64,000 nt of DNA from contig CAXQZU010000036.1 of NCBI GenBank assembly GCA_964228555.1, positions 117,918-181,917 of the forward strand. Reading direction: 5' to 3'. This document shows positions 34,711 through 44,268 of this stretch, in pieces; position 1 is the first letter of the stretch, and every line of letters starts with the position of its first letter. The stretch comes from CAXQZU01 sp964228555 (lineage in GTDB: Bacteria > Planctomycetota > PLA2 > JAEUHO01). A program made the translations under genes and the position numbers. Under the pieces are notes generated by a model. It saw only the letters and a list, made by a program, of their open reading frames with translations. It was not told the origin of the DNA and searched no databases.

Positions 34711-34722
34711 CGAGCCCCCCGC

Positions 34723-35901
34723 ATGAGCCCCCACGACCCCAGCCCGGCTGCGACCCCGGGGCCGGCGGCAGGGGCGCACCGGCCCGCCAGCGGCCTGGTG
34801 ACGGGCGTGGCCGCGGCCACCGTGCTGCTGGCCACCGCCGCCGCCCTGCTCTGGCTGGCCCTGCAGCGCCCACGAGCCCGCGCAGCACCGCGACCGGCCA
34901 CGGTGCAGGCCGAGGCCACGCTGGTACGCGACGTGCTCACGGGCCGTGCGAGCCGCGGCGACGGCACGCCCGTGGCCCCCGAGTCCGGGCCGGGTTCCGC
35001 GGCCCAGCCCCTGCGCCTGCGCTTCGTGCCCAGCAGCGACACGGCCCAGTCGGGCCCGGCCATCGACGCGTTGCTGGCCTTCCTGCGCCAGCGCACGGGC
35101 TACGCCATCGAGGGCGCCATCCTGCGCTCCTACGCGCTGGTGGTGGAGGAGATCGCGCAGGGGCGCTGCGACATCGCCTTCCTCACCGCCACCTCCTACG
35201 AGCGGGCCTGGCGGCTCACGCGCGGCGAGCCGGCCGAGGACGACATCACCGTGATCCTGTCCGTGGTGCGGCAGGGCCGCAGCGAGCACCCGGGCAGCGA
35301 CCTGGCCTACCGCGGGGCCATCGTGGTGCGCAAGGACAGCCCGCTGGCCTCGCTGGCGCAGCTGGACGGCACGCGCAGCATCGCGCTGGGCGGGCCCACC
35401 TCGGGCGCGGGCAGCATCCTGCCCAGCGAGATGCTCAACGGCATGGGGCTCAAGCCGCGCATCTCGCGCTACGAGGGCTACAACGCCATCCTCACGGCCG
35501 TCGTGCAGGGCGCCGTGGACGCCGGCGCCATCTGGTGGTCGCCCCCCAACGCGGACAACCCGCAGAACGATGCACGCATCAACGCGCGCGAGCTCTACCC
35601 CGACATCTTCGAGACCACGCGCATCCTGGGCTTCACGGCATGGATCCCCAACGAGCCCGTGGTGGCACGCGCGGCGCTGCCCGCCGGCGTGCGCCACGTG
35701 ATGGCGCGGGCGCTGGCGCTGTACGTGGCGGGCAAGGCCGTGACCGAGGAGGGCCGCCGCTCGCTGGAGAGCATCGGCAGCCTCATCGGGCTGATCCCGG
35801 CGCAGGACGACGACTTCCTGCCGCTGCACGAGGTGGTCGAGCGCGCCTTCGCCAATGACCCGGAAGGCCGCGAGGACTTCCTCGCCGGCAAGGGACGCTA
35901 G
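34723..35901 (+). CDS. phnD: Phosphonate/phosphite-type ABC transporter substrate-binding protein
   Basis: 392 residues. An N-terminal membrane-anchor helix (about 27-48) is followed by a PhnD-like periplasmic domain: LRFVPSSDTAQSGPAIDALL, RCDIAFLTATSY, YRGAIVVRKDSPLASLAQLDG, the anion-binding loop GGPTSGAGSILP and GAVDAGAIWWSPPN. The anchor is unusual, as most PhnD proteins are soluble; a lipidation Cys is not seen. phnC starts 2 nt after the stop. The true ligand (phosphonate, phosphite or phosphate) cannot be told from sequence. Confidence 0.88.
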   Translation: MSPHDPSPAATPGPAAGAHRPASGLVTGVAAATVLLATAAALLWLALQRPRARAAPRPATVQAEATLVRDVLTGRASRGDGTPVAPESGPGSAAQPLRLRFVPSSDTAQSGPAIDALLAFLRQRTGYAIEGAILRSYALVVEEIAQGRCDIAFLTATSYERAWRLTRGEPAEDDITVILSVVRQGRSEHPGSDLAYRGAIVVRKDSPLASLAQLDGTRSIALGGPTSGAGSILPSEMLNGMGLKPRISRYEGYNAILTAVVQGAVDAGAIWWSPPNADNPQNDARINARELYPDIFETTRILGFTAWIPNEPVVARAALPAGVRHVMARALALYVAGKAVTEEGRRSLESIGSLIGLIPAQDDDFLPLHEVVERAFANDPEGREDFLAGKGR

Positions 35902-35903
35902 CG

Positions 35904-36745
<842 letters not shown>

Positions 36746-36746
<1 letters not shown>

Positions 36747-38008
36747 TGGGCGGCCCCTCCTCCGGCGAGCGCCCCTCCCCCGCACGCGCGCGGCCGGCGG
36801 CCGTGCTGCTCGATGCGGGCGCGCTGGCCTACGGCGCGTGGGCGGCGGACATGCTGCTCAAGCCGGCCGAGGCGCCCAGCCTCTACGCGCGCTGGCCGTG
36901 GCTGCCGCTGGTGGCCCTGCCGCTGGCCCTCCTGTGGCAGGGCACCGACGCCAGCCTGGGGCAGCGCGCCTGGTCGCTGGCCCGCCGTTGCGGCTCGCAG
37001 CCCGCGCCGTGGAGCGCCCGCACCATGGCCAGCGCGGTGACGCTGGGCGTGCTCGGCCTCGTGGCGGTGCCGCTGGTGCTGCTGGGTCCCGGTGCCGCGG
37101 GCCTCGCGGCGAGCGCGGTCGTGGCGCTGGGCCTGCTGGTGCTGGCGCTGCGCGACCCGCAGGAGCGCTCGCTGGCCGAGCGGCTTGCCGGCGTGCACAC
37201 CGAGATCCTGCCCCCCGCCCGCACGGGCCCCGCAGCGTGGTGGCGACGGCCCAACGCCTGGCTGGTGCTGCTGTTGCTGGGCCTGACCGTGGCGGTGGGC
37301 GTGCGCATCACGGACCTGGACCTGGCGCGCCTCTTCGGCGGCGCGGAAGGCACGGCGGGCCTGTGGGGCCGGCTGCTGGACCCCGACTGGGGCGTGGCCG
37401 GCAAGGTGGCCGGGCTGATGGTCGAGACGGTGTTCGTCGCGCTGATGGCCTCGCTGCTGGCGCTGCCGCTGGCCTTCGTGCTGGGCTTCGTGGCGGCACG
37501 CAACGTGATGGGCAGCACGCCCACCGGGCGCGTGGTGCACAGCCTGGTGCGCGTGCTGCTCAACGTGGCGCGCTCCATGGAGCCCATCGTGTGGGCCACC
37601 ATCTTCACGCTGTGGGTCGGCATCGGGCCCTTCGCGGGCATGCTGGCCCTGTGCGTGCACTCGGTGGTCTCGCTGGCCAAGCTCTACAGCGAGGCCATCG
37701 AGGGCGTGGACCCCGGCCCGGTGGAGGCCGTGCGGTCCACCGGCTCGGGCCTGCTGCCCGTGCTGCGCTACGGCATGCTGCCCCAGGTGATCCCGGGCTT
37801 CCTCTCGTTCACGGTGTACCGCTGGGACATCAACGTGCGCATGGCCACCATCCTCGGCCTCGTGGGCGGCGGCGGCATCGGCGCCATGCTCATCGAGGCG
37901 CAGCAGGTGGGCGCCTGGCGCAAGGTGGGCACGATCGTGGTGTTCATCACGCTGGTGGTGTGGGCGATGGACGTGCTGTCGTCGCGCGCGCGCCGCAAGG
38001 TGGGCTAG
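36746..38008 (+). CDS. phnE: Phosphonate-type ABC permease with N-terminal RDD-like domain
   Basis: 420 residues, far longer than the usual 260-280 of PhnE. The first 150 residues form a hydrophobic RDD-like module: AVLLDAGALAYGAWAADML, TDASLGQRAWSLARR, and DPQERSLAERLAGVHTE. The permease proper follows (about 165-420) with MVETVFVALMASLLALPLAF, RSMEPIVWATIFTLWVG, the EAA-type coupling loop VEAVRSTGSGLL and GGGGIGAMLIEAQQ. The start follows phnC by TGATG. Fusion of an RDD domain, a membrane module of unclear function, to PhnE could add a regulatory or lipid-facing part. Confidence 0.85.
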
Positions 38009-38015
38009 GCCCGGG

Positions 38016-39512
38016 CTAGGCCACGGCGGCGGGCTGCGCGGTGCCGGCGGGCAGCACCACGCGCAGCCGGGCTCCACCCAGCGGCGAGGTGCCCACCTCG
38101 ATGCGGCCGCCGTGGCGCTCGACGATGCCGTAGGACACGAACAGGCCCAGGCCCGTGCCGGAGGGCCGCGTCGTGAAGAAGGGCTCGAAGAGGCGGGCGC
38201 GGTCCGGCCCGGGCACGCCCGGCCCGTCGTCGTCCACGAGCAGCCACGCCTCGCGGCCGGCCGAGCCCGTGCGCACCACCACGCGCCCGCCGTCGCGCAC
38301 CGCCTGCAGCGCGTTGGTGACGAGGTTGAGCGCCACCTGGTGCAGCTGGCCGTCGTCGCCCTGCACGCCGCCCTGCCCTTCCCGGACCTGCTCCAGCGTC
38401 ACGCCGCGGGCACGCGCCGCCGGGCGAGCGGCCTCCAGCACGTCGGCGGCCACCTTGCCGAGGTCCACGGGACCCATCGCGCGCTGGCCCGGGCGGGCCA
38501 CGCCCAGCAGCGCATCCACCAGCGCGGCGGCGCGCTGGGCCGTGCGGCGCGCGAGGTCGAGATCCTCGCGCACGCCGGCATCGTGGGTGCCGTGCCGGGC
38601 GTTCTCCAGGCTGGCGAGGATGCCCCCCAGCAGGTTGTTGAACTCGTGGGCCACGCCCCCGGCCAGCGTGCCCAGCCCCGCCATCTTGGCCGACTGCACG
38701 AGGCGGTCCTGCGTGGCGCGCAAGGCCTCCAGCGCCGCCGTGCGCTCCGCCAGCGCCATGGAGAGGTGCTCCGTCTTGCGGGCCACCTCCTGCTCGAGGC
38801 CCGTGGTGGCCGCCGCGATCTGGGCGCGCATGCGCTCCAGGTCGCGCCGCAGGTCGCGCAGCTCGCCCGCGCCCCCGACGTCGGGCTGCACCGGCCGCGC
38901 GAGGTCGCCGGCGGCGATGCGGTCCACCTCGGCGCGCAGCCGCTGCACCGGGCGCACGACGGTCACGGCCAGCACCACGGCCAGCAGCAGGGCCATGCCC
39001 ACCAGCAGCAGGGCCAGCTGCAGGGCCAGGCGCGCGCTGCGCCCGGCCGTCTCCGCCTCGGCTCGCGCCTCGGCCGCGAGCCGGGCCGCGCGGGAGGCGG
39101 CCTCGATGCGGCGGCCTGCCTCCACGCCCAGGCGCGCGAGCAGCAGCCCCACATGCTCGGTCTCGGCCCGCCCGCGACGGCGCACCTCGGCGGCCAGCGC
39201 GCGCTTGATGGCCTCCACGTCGATGCGCGAGGGGTCGCGCGGGTCGCGGTAGAGGCCCAGCGGCTCCTCCTCCAGCCAGCGCACCAGCCGGCGCGCGGCC
39301 CCCTCGACCAGCGCGCCCGCGGCCTCGCCCGAGGTGCCCACCAGCTCGCGCGCCAGCGCCTGCGCGTCGGCCTCGGCCGCCGCCTGCTGGCGCACGGAGG
39401 CCTGCCGTGCCGCCTCGCGGTCCTCGGCCGTGATCCACAGCACCAGGCCGGCGCCCAGCAGCAGCACCACGCCCACGACGAGCGCCAGCGTGCGGGCCAG
39501 CAGCGAGCGCAT
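38016..39512 (-). CDS. Sensor histidine kinase
   Basis: 498 residues. An N-terminal helix (about 7-28), a periplasmic sensor of about 135 residues and a second helix (about 165-187) are followed by HAMP (VRPVQRLRAEVDRIAAGDL), a coiled coil and HisKA with the phospho-acceptor His in AGGVAHEFNN. HATPase has LVTNALQAV, DDDGPGV, LFEPFFTTR and GTGLGLFVSYGIV. The FEPFFTT/AHEFNN style is that of NtrB-like kinases. Its start shares bases with the stop of the upstream binding-protein gene, so the two are co-translated; the separate response regulator at 34 kb is a plausible partner. Confidence 0.92.
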   Translation of the reverse strand: MRSLLARTLALVVGVVLLLGAGLVLWITAEDREAARQASVRQQAAAEADAQALARELVGTSGEAAGALVEGAARRLVRWLEEEPLGLYRDPRDPSRIDVEAIKRALAAEVRRRGRAETEHVGLLLARLGVEAGRRIEAASRAARLAAEARAEAETAGRSARLALQLALLLVGMALLLAVVLAVTVVRPVQRLRAEVDRIAAGDLARPVQPDVGGAGELRDLRRDLERMRAQIAAATTGLEQEVARKTEHLSMALAERTAALEALRATQDRLVQSAKMAGLGTLAGGVAHEFNNLLGGILASLENARHGTHDAGVREDLDLARRTAQRAAALVDALLGVARPGQRAMGPVDLGKVAADVLEAARPAARARGVTLEQVREGQGGVQGDDGQLHQVALNLVTNALQAVRDGGRVVVRTGSAGREAWLLVDDDGPGVPGPDRARLFEPFFTTRPSGTGLGLFVSYGIVERHGGRIEVGTSPLGGARLRVVLPAGTAQPAAVA

Positions 39513-40576
39513 CAGCGCGCCCCCGCCGGCGCGGCCGGCGCAGCCGGCGCCCGCATGCGCAGGTCATGCGCCTTGGCGAGGAAGGAGAGCGGCGGCGACC
39601 AGCCCTGGGCCTCGGCCGCGTCCACGTCCACGGCCACGCGCAGGTCGCGCACGCCCAGCGACTCGGCCGGCGGGGCCTCGCCCACCCACAGGCGCCGTCC
39701 GGCCTCGGCGGCCTGCCGGCCCAGCCGCTCCGGGTCGGGCGCCAGCACCAGCGCCGCGCCCGCGCCGAAGCGGGCCAGGTCGTCGCCCACCAGCGGCACG
39801 CGCAGGCGCAGGGCCTGCTCGCGCGCCGCCGCGAAGGGCAGCAACGCCTCGTCGAGCCCAAGGCGCAGGTGCAGCAGCGCCTGCGGCGCACGCGCCCCCG
39901 TGGCCTCCAGGGCCACCCGCTCGAGCCCAGCGCCCTCGGCGAAGCGCTCCGCGACAGCCAGCAGCCCTGCCGGCAGCGGGCCCGGGGCCCCGTCCCACGC
40001 GAAGGCCACGCGCGGCCGCGCCACGCCCAGCGCCTCGCGCAGCGTGCTGCCCACCGCCTCCGCCGCGATCTCTCCCCGGATGCGCCACAGGCCCGGGGGC
40101 AGCGGCCGCAGGCCCACCAGCGGGGCGCCGCCCCGGGTGGGCCCGCTGCTCACCACCACGCCCGGCCCGGCGAGGCCGGCGTCCACGAGTGCCGCAGCAG
40201 CCCGCTCGCCCACCGCGAACACCAGCGGGTGCGGCTCGACCGCGGCCAGCCCAGCCACGAAGGCGGGCACGTCGGCGGCCCCCGCAGGCAGGTCCTTGAG
40301 GCACACGCGCTGCAGCTGGGCCAGCTCCAGGCCCTTGCGGATGCCGTCGTAGACCCGGTGCTGCGAGCCATCCTCGGGCAGCAGCACCGCCCAGTGACGG
40401 CAGCCGGTGCCCTCGGGCTGGGCGGCCAGCAGCGGCGGCGCGATGGCACCCGGGCCCCGCGCGGTCCCTCCCAGCAGCACCAGCGCCGCCACGAGGGCCG
40501 CCGCGCGGGCCTGCGCCCGGGGAGGCCGCACGCCGGCCAGCCAGCAGCGCAGCAGGCGAGGTCCGGGCAGGCGCAC
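39512..40576 (-). CDS. ABC_sub_bind-type periplasmic binding protein, likely sensor partner
   Basis: 354 residues. A signal-like N-terminus (about 24-52) is followed by a two-lobe periplasmic-binding fold of the TrpX/ABC_sub_bind type: HWAVLLPEDGSQHRVYDGIRKGLE, VFAVGERAAAALVDAGL, VAFAWDGAPGPLPAGLLAVAE and later LRVPLVGDDLARFGAGAALVLAPD. No permease adjoins it; instead the histidine kinase gene follows with overlap. The arrangement resembles binding proteins that present ligand to a membrane kinase. TAGACT lies 6 nt before the GTG (40583-40588). Family call is moderately firm. Confidence 0.7.
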   Translation of the reverse strand: MRLPGPRLLRCWLAGVRPPRAQARAAALVAALVLLGGTARGPGAIAPPLLAAQPEGTGCRHWAVLLPEDGSQHRVYDGIRKGLELAQLQRVCLKDLPAGAADVPAFVAGLAAVEPHPLVFAVGERAAAALVDAGLAGPGVVVSSGPTRGGAPLVGLRPLPPGLWRIRGEIAAEAVGSTLREALGVARPRVAFAWDGAPGPLPAGLLAVAERFAEGAGLERVALEATGARAPQALLHLRLGLDEALLPFAAAREQALRLRVPLVGDDLARFGAGAALVLAPDPERLGRQAAEAGRRLWVGEAPPAESLGVRDLRVAVDVDAAEAQGWSPPLSFLAKAHDLRMRAPAAPAAPAGAR

Positions 40577-40582
40577 GAGCCG

Positions 40583-40588
40583 AGTCTA
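40583..40588 (-). promoter_or_regulatory. -10-like hexamer TAGACT before binding protein/kinase operon
   Basis: Six nucleotides before GTG 40576; leaderless spacing. Confidence 0.4.
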
Positions 40589-40644
40589 GCCCGCCCGCCT
40601 CGCCGTCCGCAGCCCACCCACGCCGGCACGGCACGGGCGGGCCC

Positions 40645-41658
40645 TCAGCAGGTGGGGACGACGTCCAGGTCCAGTCCCGCGCGCTCGCCCAGCGCCAGCA
40701 GCTCGCCGCCGCGCAGCGCGATCATCGCGCCGTTGTCCGCGCACAGCGCCATGGAGGGGAAGAGCACGCGCAGCCCCGCGGGCGCCCGCGCCTCCAGGTC
40801 CCGGCGCAGCACGCGGTTGGCCGCCACGCCGCCCCCCACCACCAGCGAGGACACGCCCTCGCGCGCAGCCGCCTTGAGCGCGCGGTCCACCAGCACGTCC
40901 ACGACGGCCTGCTCGAAGGAGGCGGCCACGTCCGCATGCGACTCGCGCAGGCCGGCGCGATCGGGCGCATCACGCCGCCCACCGGCTCCCTTGAGGTGAT
41001 AGAGCACCGAGGTCTTGAGGCCGGAGAAGGACACGTCCAGCGGCGAGCCCTCCACGCGCGCACGCGGGAAGGCCACGGCCCGCGGGTTGCCCTGCGCCGC
41101 CAGCCGGCTCACCTGCGGGCCGCCCGGCTGGGGCAGGCCCAGCAGCACGGCCACCTTGTCGAAGCACTCGCCGGCCGCGTCGTCGATGGTGCCGCCCAGG
41201 CGCTCGATCGCGCGCGGGCCGCGGCAGGCATACAGGGCGGTGTGCCCGCCGGAGACCACCAGCGCGACGAAGGGATAGGCCAGCGTGGGATGGTCCGCAC
41301 GGGCCGCCACGGCATGCGCCTCGATGTGGTCCACGCCCACCAGCGGCAGGCCCCGCGCGAGGGCCAGCGCCTTGGCCGCCGTCACCCCCACCATCAGCGC
41401 GCCCACGAGGCCGGGCCGGTGCGTCACCGCGATGGCATCGAGGTCCTGGAGGCCCACGCCCGCGCGCGCCAGCGCACGCTCCACCACCAGCGTCACGCGC
41501 TCGCAGTGGGCCCGGCTGGCGATCTCGGGCACCACGCCCTGGAAGGCCGCGTGCAGGTCGTGCTGGCTGGCCACCTCGTTGGACAGCACCGTGCCCGGCA
41601 GGCGCACCACGCCCGCCGCCGTGTCGTCGCAGGACGTGTCGATGCCCAGCACCAGCAT
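40645..41658 (-). CDS. tsaD: tRNA N6-threonylcarbamoyladenosine synthase subunit TsaD
   Basis: 337 residues. It transfers threonylcarbamoyl to A37 of ANN-decoding tRNAs with TsaB and TsaE. Landmarks are LGIDTSCDDTAAGVV at the N-terminus, the metal-binding HIEAHA, VSGGHTALY, GECFDKVAVLLGLPQPGGP, SFSGLKTSVLYHL, VVGGGVAANRVLR and MALCADNGAMIA. TACGCT lies 7 nt before the ATG (41666-41671). Neither tsaB nor tsaE is in the window. Confidence 0.96.
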   Translation of the reverse strand: MLVLGIDTSCDDTAAGVVRLPGTVLSNEVASQHDLHAAFQGVVPEIASRAHCERVTLVVERALARAGVGLQDLDAIAVTHRPGLVGALMVGVTAAKALALARGLPLVGVDHIEAHAVAARADHPTLAYPFVALVVSGGHTALYACRGPRAIERLGGTIDDAAGECFDKVAVLLGLPQPGGPQVSRLAAQGNPRAVAFPRARVEGSPLDVSFSGLKTSVLYHLKGAGGRRDAPDRAGLRESHADVAASFEQAVVDVLVDRALKAAAREGVSSLVVGGGVAANRVLRRDLEARAPAGLRVLFPSMALCADNGAMIALRGGELLALGERAGLDLDVVPTC

Positions 41659-41665
41659 GGCGGGG

Positions 41666-41671
41666 AGCGTA
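41666..41671 (-). promoter_or_regulatory. -10-like hexamer TACGCT before tsaD
   Basis: Seven nucleotides before the tsaD ATG, no Shine-Dalgarno. Confidence 0.4.
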
Positions 41672-41691
41672 GCAGCCGGGCGGGCGGACGC

Positions 41692-43068
41692 TCAGCGCGC
41701 CGGGGACGCGCCGGGCCTGATGCGCTGCATCAGCAGCTCCCCCTCCAGCACCTCCAGCGCACGGGCCAGCTGGGGGTCCACCCATCCCTCCGTCACGCCC
41801 GCATGGCGCGGCGGCGCACCCCAGCGCGCGTCCTCCTCGTGATCCCAGTGCTGCAGCAGCCGCTTGCGCTCCTCGGCCGAGAGCGCCTGCACCACGTCCG
41901 GGAGCAGGCCGGCGGGCTCGCCACGCGCGTCCACGCCCTCCTGGGCCTGCGCCGGCCCCGGCGGGCCATCCTCCAGGCGGCGCTGGTAGGAGCGGCCCGA
42001 GGGCGTCACGTAGCGCGCCGTGACCAGCTGCAGCGCGCAGTCGCCCCGCGGCGCCTCCACGATGCTCTGCACGAGGAACTTGCCGAAGGTGCGCTCGCCC
42101 ACCAGCAGGGCGCGGCGATGGTCCTGCAGCGCACCCGACACCACCTCGGAGGCCGAGGCGCTGTGGCCGTTGACCAGCACGGCCACGGGCAGCCCCGCCG
42201 GCACCTCGGCCGCGTCATCGGAGGCCTTGGCGTGGAAGTCCCGGCTGGTGCCCGCCGCGCGGCCCACCACGCGGACGACCAGGCCGGCGGCCAGGAAGCG
42301 GTCGGCCACGTGCACCGCGGCGGCCAGCACGCCGCCAGCGTTGTCGCGCAGGTCCAGCACCAGGCCCTCGGTGGGCACCGACAGCAGGGCCGCCAGCGCC
42401 TCGTCCACCTCGGCCGGGGTGCTCTCCACGAACTCGCTCAGGCGCAGCACGGCCACCTTGCCCTGCGGGCCCACGCGGCGCGTGAACACGGCCGGCGGCC
42501 GCACGACCTCGCGCGTGGCCACCAGCACGCGCACCTCGCCCGAGGCCGCGCGCACCTCCAGCCGGACGCTGGAGCCGGGCGCGCCCTTGAGCAGCCTCGC
42601 CGGCGTGCCGCTGCGCAGGTCCATCCCGCCCAGCGCGCGCCCATCGGCGCCCAGCACCAGCTCGCCCACCTGCAGCCCGGCACGCTGGGCCGGCCCGCCG
42701 GGCAGCACGCCACGCACGCGCAACCCCTCGGCCTCGGCATCCACGCGGATGCCCAGCCCGCCGTAGTGGCCGGAGGTGCCCTCCTTCCACTGGCGGTACT
42801 CCGACGGCGGGATCATGTCGCAGTAGGGGTCCAGCCGCACGTAGGCGTCCATCGCGCGCCAGAACGCCGCCTCGCTGGCCTTGGCATCCAGCGGGTCCAC
42901 GTAGGTGCTGCCCATGCGCTGGCGCACGAACGCCGCCACGCCCTCGTCCCAGTACGGCTGGCCGCCGCCGCCGCCCGCGGCTCCGGCGCGCCGGCCCTGC
43001 GTGCCCACGAAGAGCAGCGTCACGATCACCATCGGCGCCATGATCAGGAACGCAGTCGATGCGCGCAT
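41692..43068 (-). CDS. S41 family carboxy-terminal processing protease
   Basis: 458 residues. A signal or anchor helix (about 3-22) is followed by an N-terminal helical region with DPYCDMIPPSEY, a PDZ domain (about 95-180, GLGIRVDAEAEGLRVRGVLP) and the peptidase core. The core has VLDLRDNAGGVLAAAV and the Ser-Lys dyad: Ser in NGHSASASEVVSGAL, Lys in GERTFGKFLVQSI. It is periplasmic, processing C-termini of exported proteins. I use ATG 43068, with GGAGG 5 nt upstream; an ATG at 43092 belongs to a TAGCAT hexamer that looks like the -10 element. Confidence 0.92.
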   Translation of the reverse strand: MRASTAFLIMAPMVIVTLLFVGTQGRRAGAAGGGGGQPYWDEGVAAFVRQRMGSTYVDPLDAKASEAAFWRAMDAYVRLDPYCDMIPPSEYRQWKEGTSGHYGGLGIRVDAEAEGLRVRGVLPGGPAQRAGLQVGELVLGADGRALGGMDLRSGTPARLLKGAPGSSVRLEVRAASGEVRVLVATREVVRPPAVFTRRVGPQGKVAVLRLSEFVESTPAEVDEALAALLSVPTEGLVLDLRDNAGGVLAAAVHVADRFLAAGLVVRVVGRAAGTSRDFHAKASDDAAEVPAGLPVAVLVNGHSASASEVVSGALQDHRRALLVGERTFGKFLVQSIVEAPRGDCALQLVTARYVTPSGRSYQRRLEDGPPGPAQAQEGVDARGEPAGLLPDVVQALSAEERKRLLQHWDHEEDARWGAPPRHAGVTEGWVDPQLARALEVLEGELLMQRIRPGASPAR

Positions 43069-43131
43069 GCGGGCCTCCGGGCTCGCCTGCATGCTACCGC
43101 CCCACGGGGGCGCCCGGCAGGCCGGGCTGCG

Positions 43132-44268
43132 TCAGTCGAAGTCGGCGCGGCCGAACTCGAGGGCGCGCTCGGCGCCCACGTTGAGCACGAGGCCCAGGGC
43201 CAGGAACGAGGTGAGCAGGCTGGAGCCGCCGTAGGAGATGAAGGGCAACGGCATGCCCACGATCGGCAGCAGGCCCAGGGTCATGGCCATGTTGACGATG
43301 CCCTGCACGCTGAACAGCGCCCACGTGCCTACCGCCAGCAGGCGGCCGGAGGGCTCGCGAACGCGCAAGGCCGTGCGCAGCAGCAGCACGAGGAACAGCA
43401 GGTTGAGCAGCAGGAACACCGTGACGCCCACCAGCCCGAAGGTGCTGGCCAGCACGGGGAAGGCGAAGTCGCTGTGCCGCTCGGGCAGGGCCGCCACCGC
43501 CTGTGCAGCCTCCTCCCCCAGCCCGTGGCCGGTCACCGGCCCGGTGCCCACGACGATCTTGCTGTGGTGGATCTGCAGGTTGTAGGAGCGCAGCAACAGG
43601 GGATCGTCCTCGCCCTGCCGCAGGAAGGCCTCGAAGCGCGTGCGCTGGTAGCCATGCATCAGCCCGGGGACGAACCACAGCACCAGCAGGCCGGCCACGC
43701 CCGCGCCCACGAGGCCCAGGATCACGCCACGGCGCACGCCCGCCGCGTAGAGCATGGCCAGCAGCAGCGGCAGGAAGAGCAGCGCGGTGCCCAGGTCAGG
43801 CTGCTTCATCACCAGCCCCACGGGCACCAGCGTCAGGACGAGGGGCAAGAGCACGCGGCGCTGGCGCTCGATGCCCTGCTCGTAGCGCAGCGCGCCCGCC
43901 AGCGTCACCACCATGACCAGCTTCATCACCTCGCTGGGCTGCAGGCGGAAGCCGGCCAGCTCGATCCAGCGCCCGGCCGACTTGCCGCGGCCCACGAAGA
44001 GCACGGCCAGCAACAGCGCCAGCCCGATGGCGTACCACAGGTAGCGCAGGTCCACGATGCGCCGGTAGGGCACGGCCAGCACCATCAGGCAGGCCGCCAG
44101 CCCGATCACCGTCCAGCGCAGCTGGGCTGCGCCGAAATCGGTGGACTGGCCCTGCGCGGCCACGTCGATCACGACCACGCCCAGCAGCGACAGCAGCAGG
44201 CCCAGGCCCAGCAGCAGCCAGTCGGCGCGCTTGAAGCGCTCGCCCAGCGTGAGCTCGCGTTCGCTCAT
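43132..44268 (-). CDS. rodA: Rod-shape SEDS glycosyltransferase RodA
   Basis: 378 residues with about ten transmembrane helices. It polymerises lipid II into glycan strands during cell elongation together with its PBP2. SEDS motifs are RWIELAGFRLQPSEVMKLVMV, MKQPDLGTALLFLPLLLAMLY, TGHGLGEEA, PERHSDFAFPVLAS and the C-terminal PLPFISYGGSSLLTSFLALG. ATG overlaps the stop of the mrdA reading frame (ATGA), giving the canonical mreB-mreC-mreD-mrdA-rodA order. Confidence 0.95.
   Translation of the reverse strand: MSERELTLGERFKRADWLLLGLGLLLSLLGVVVIDVAAQGQSTDFGAAQLRWTVIGLAACLMVLAVPYRRIVDLRYLWYAIGLALLLAVLFVGRGKSAGRWIELAGFRLQPSEVMKLVMVVTLAGALRYEQGIERQRRVLLPLVLTLVPVGLVMKQPDLGTALLFLPLLLAMLYAAGVRRGVILGLVGAGVAGLLVLWFVPGLMHGYQRTRFEAFLRQGEDDPLLLRSYNLQIHHSKIVVGTGPVTGHGLGEEAAQAVAALPERHSDFAFPVLASTFGLVGVTVFLLLNLLFLVLLLRTALRVREPSGRLLAVGTWALFSVQGIVNMAMTLGLLPIVGMPLPFISYGGSSLLTSFLALGLVLNVGAERALEFGRADFD

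Noticed and set aside
34650..34722. Sigma-54 promoter before phnD
   Set aside because: A TGGCA is present but no GC at the required -12 spacing, and the neighbouring regulator lacks the AAA+ domain needed for sigma-54 activation.
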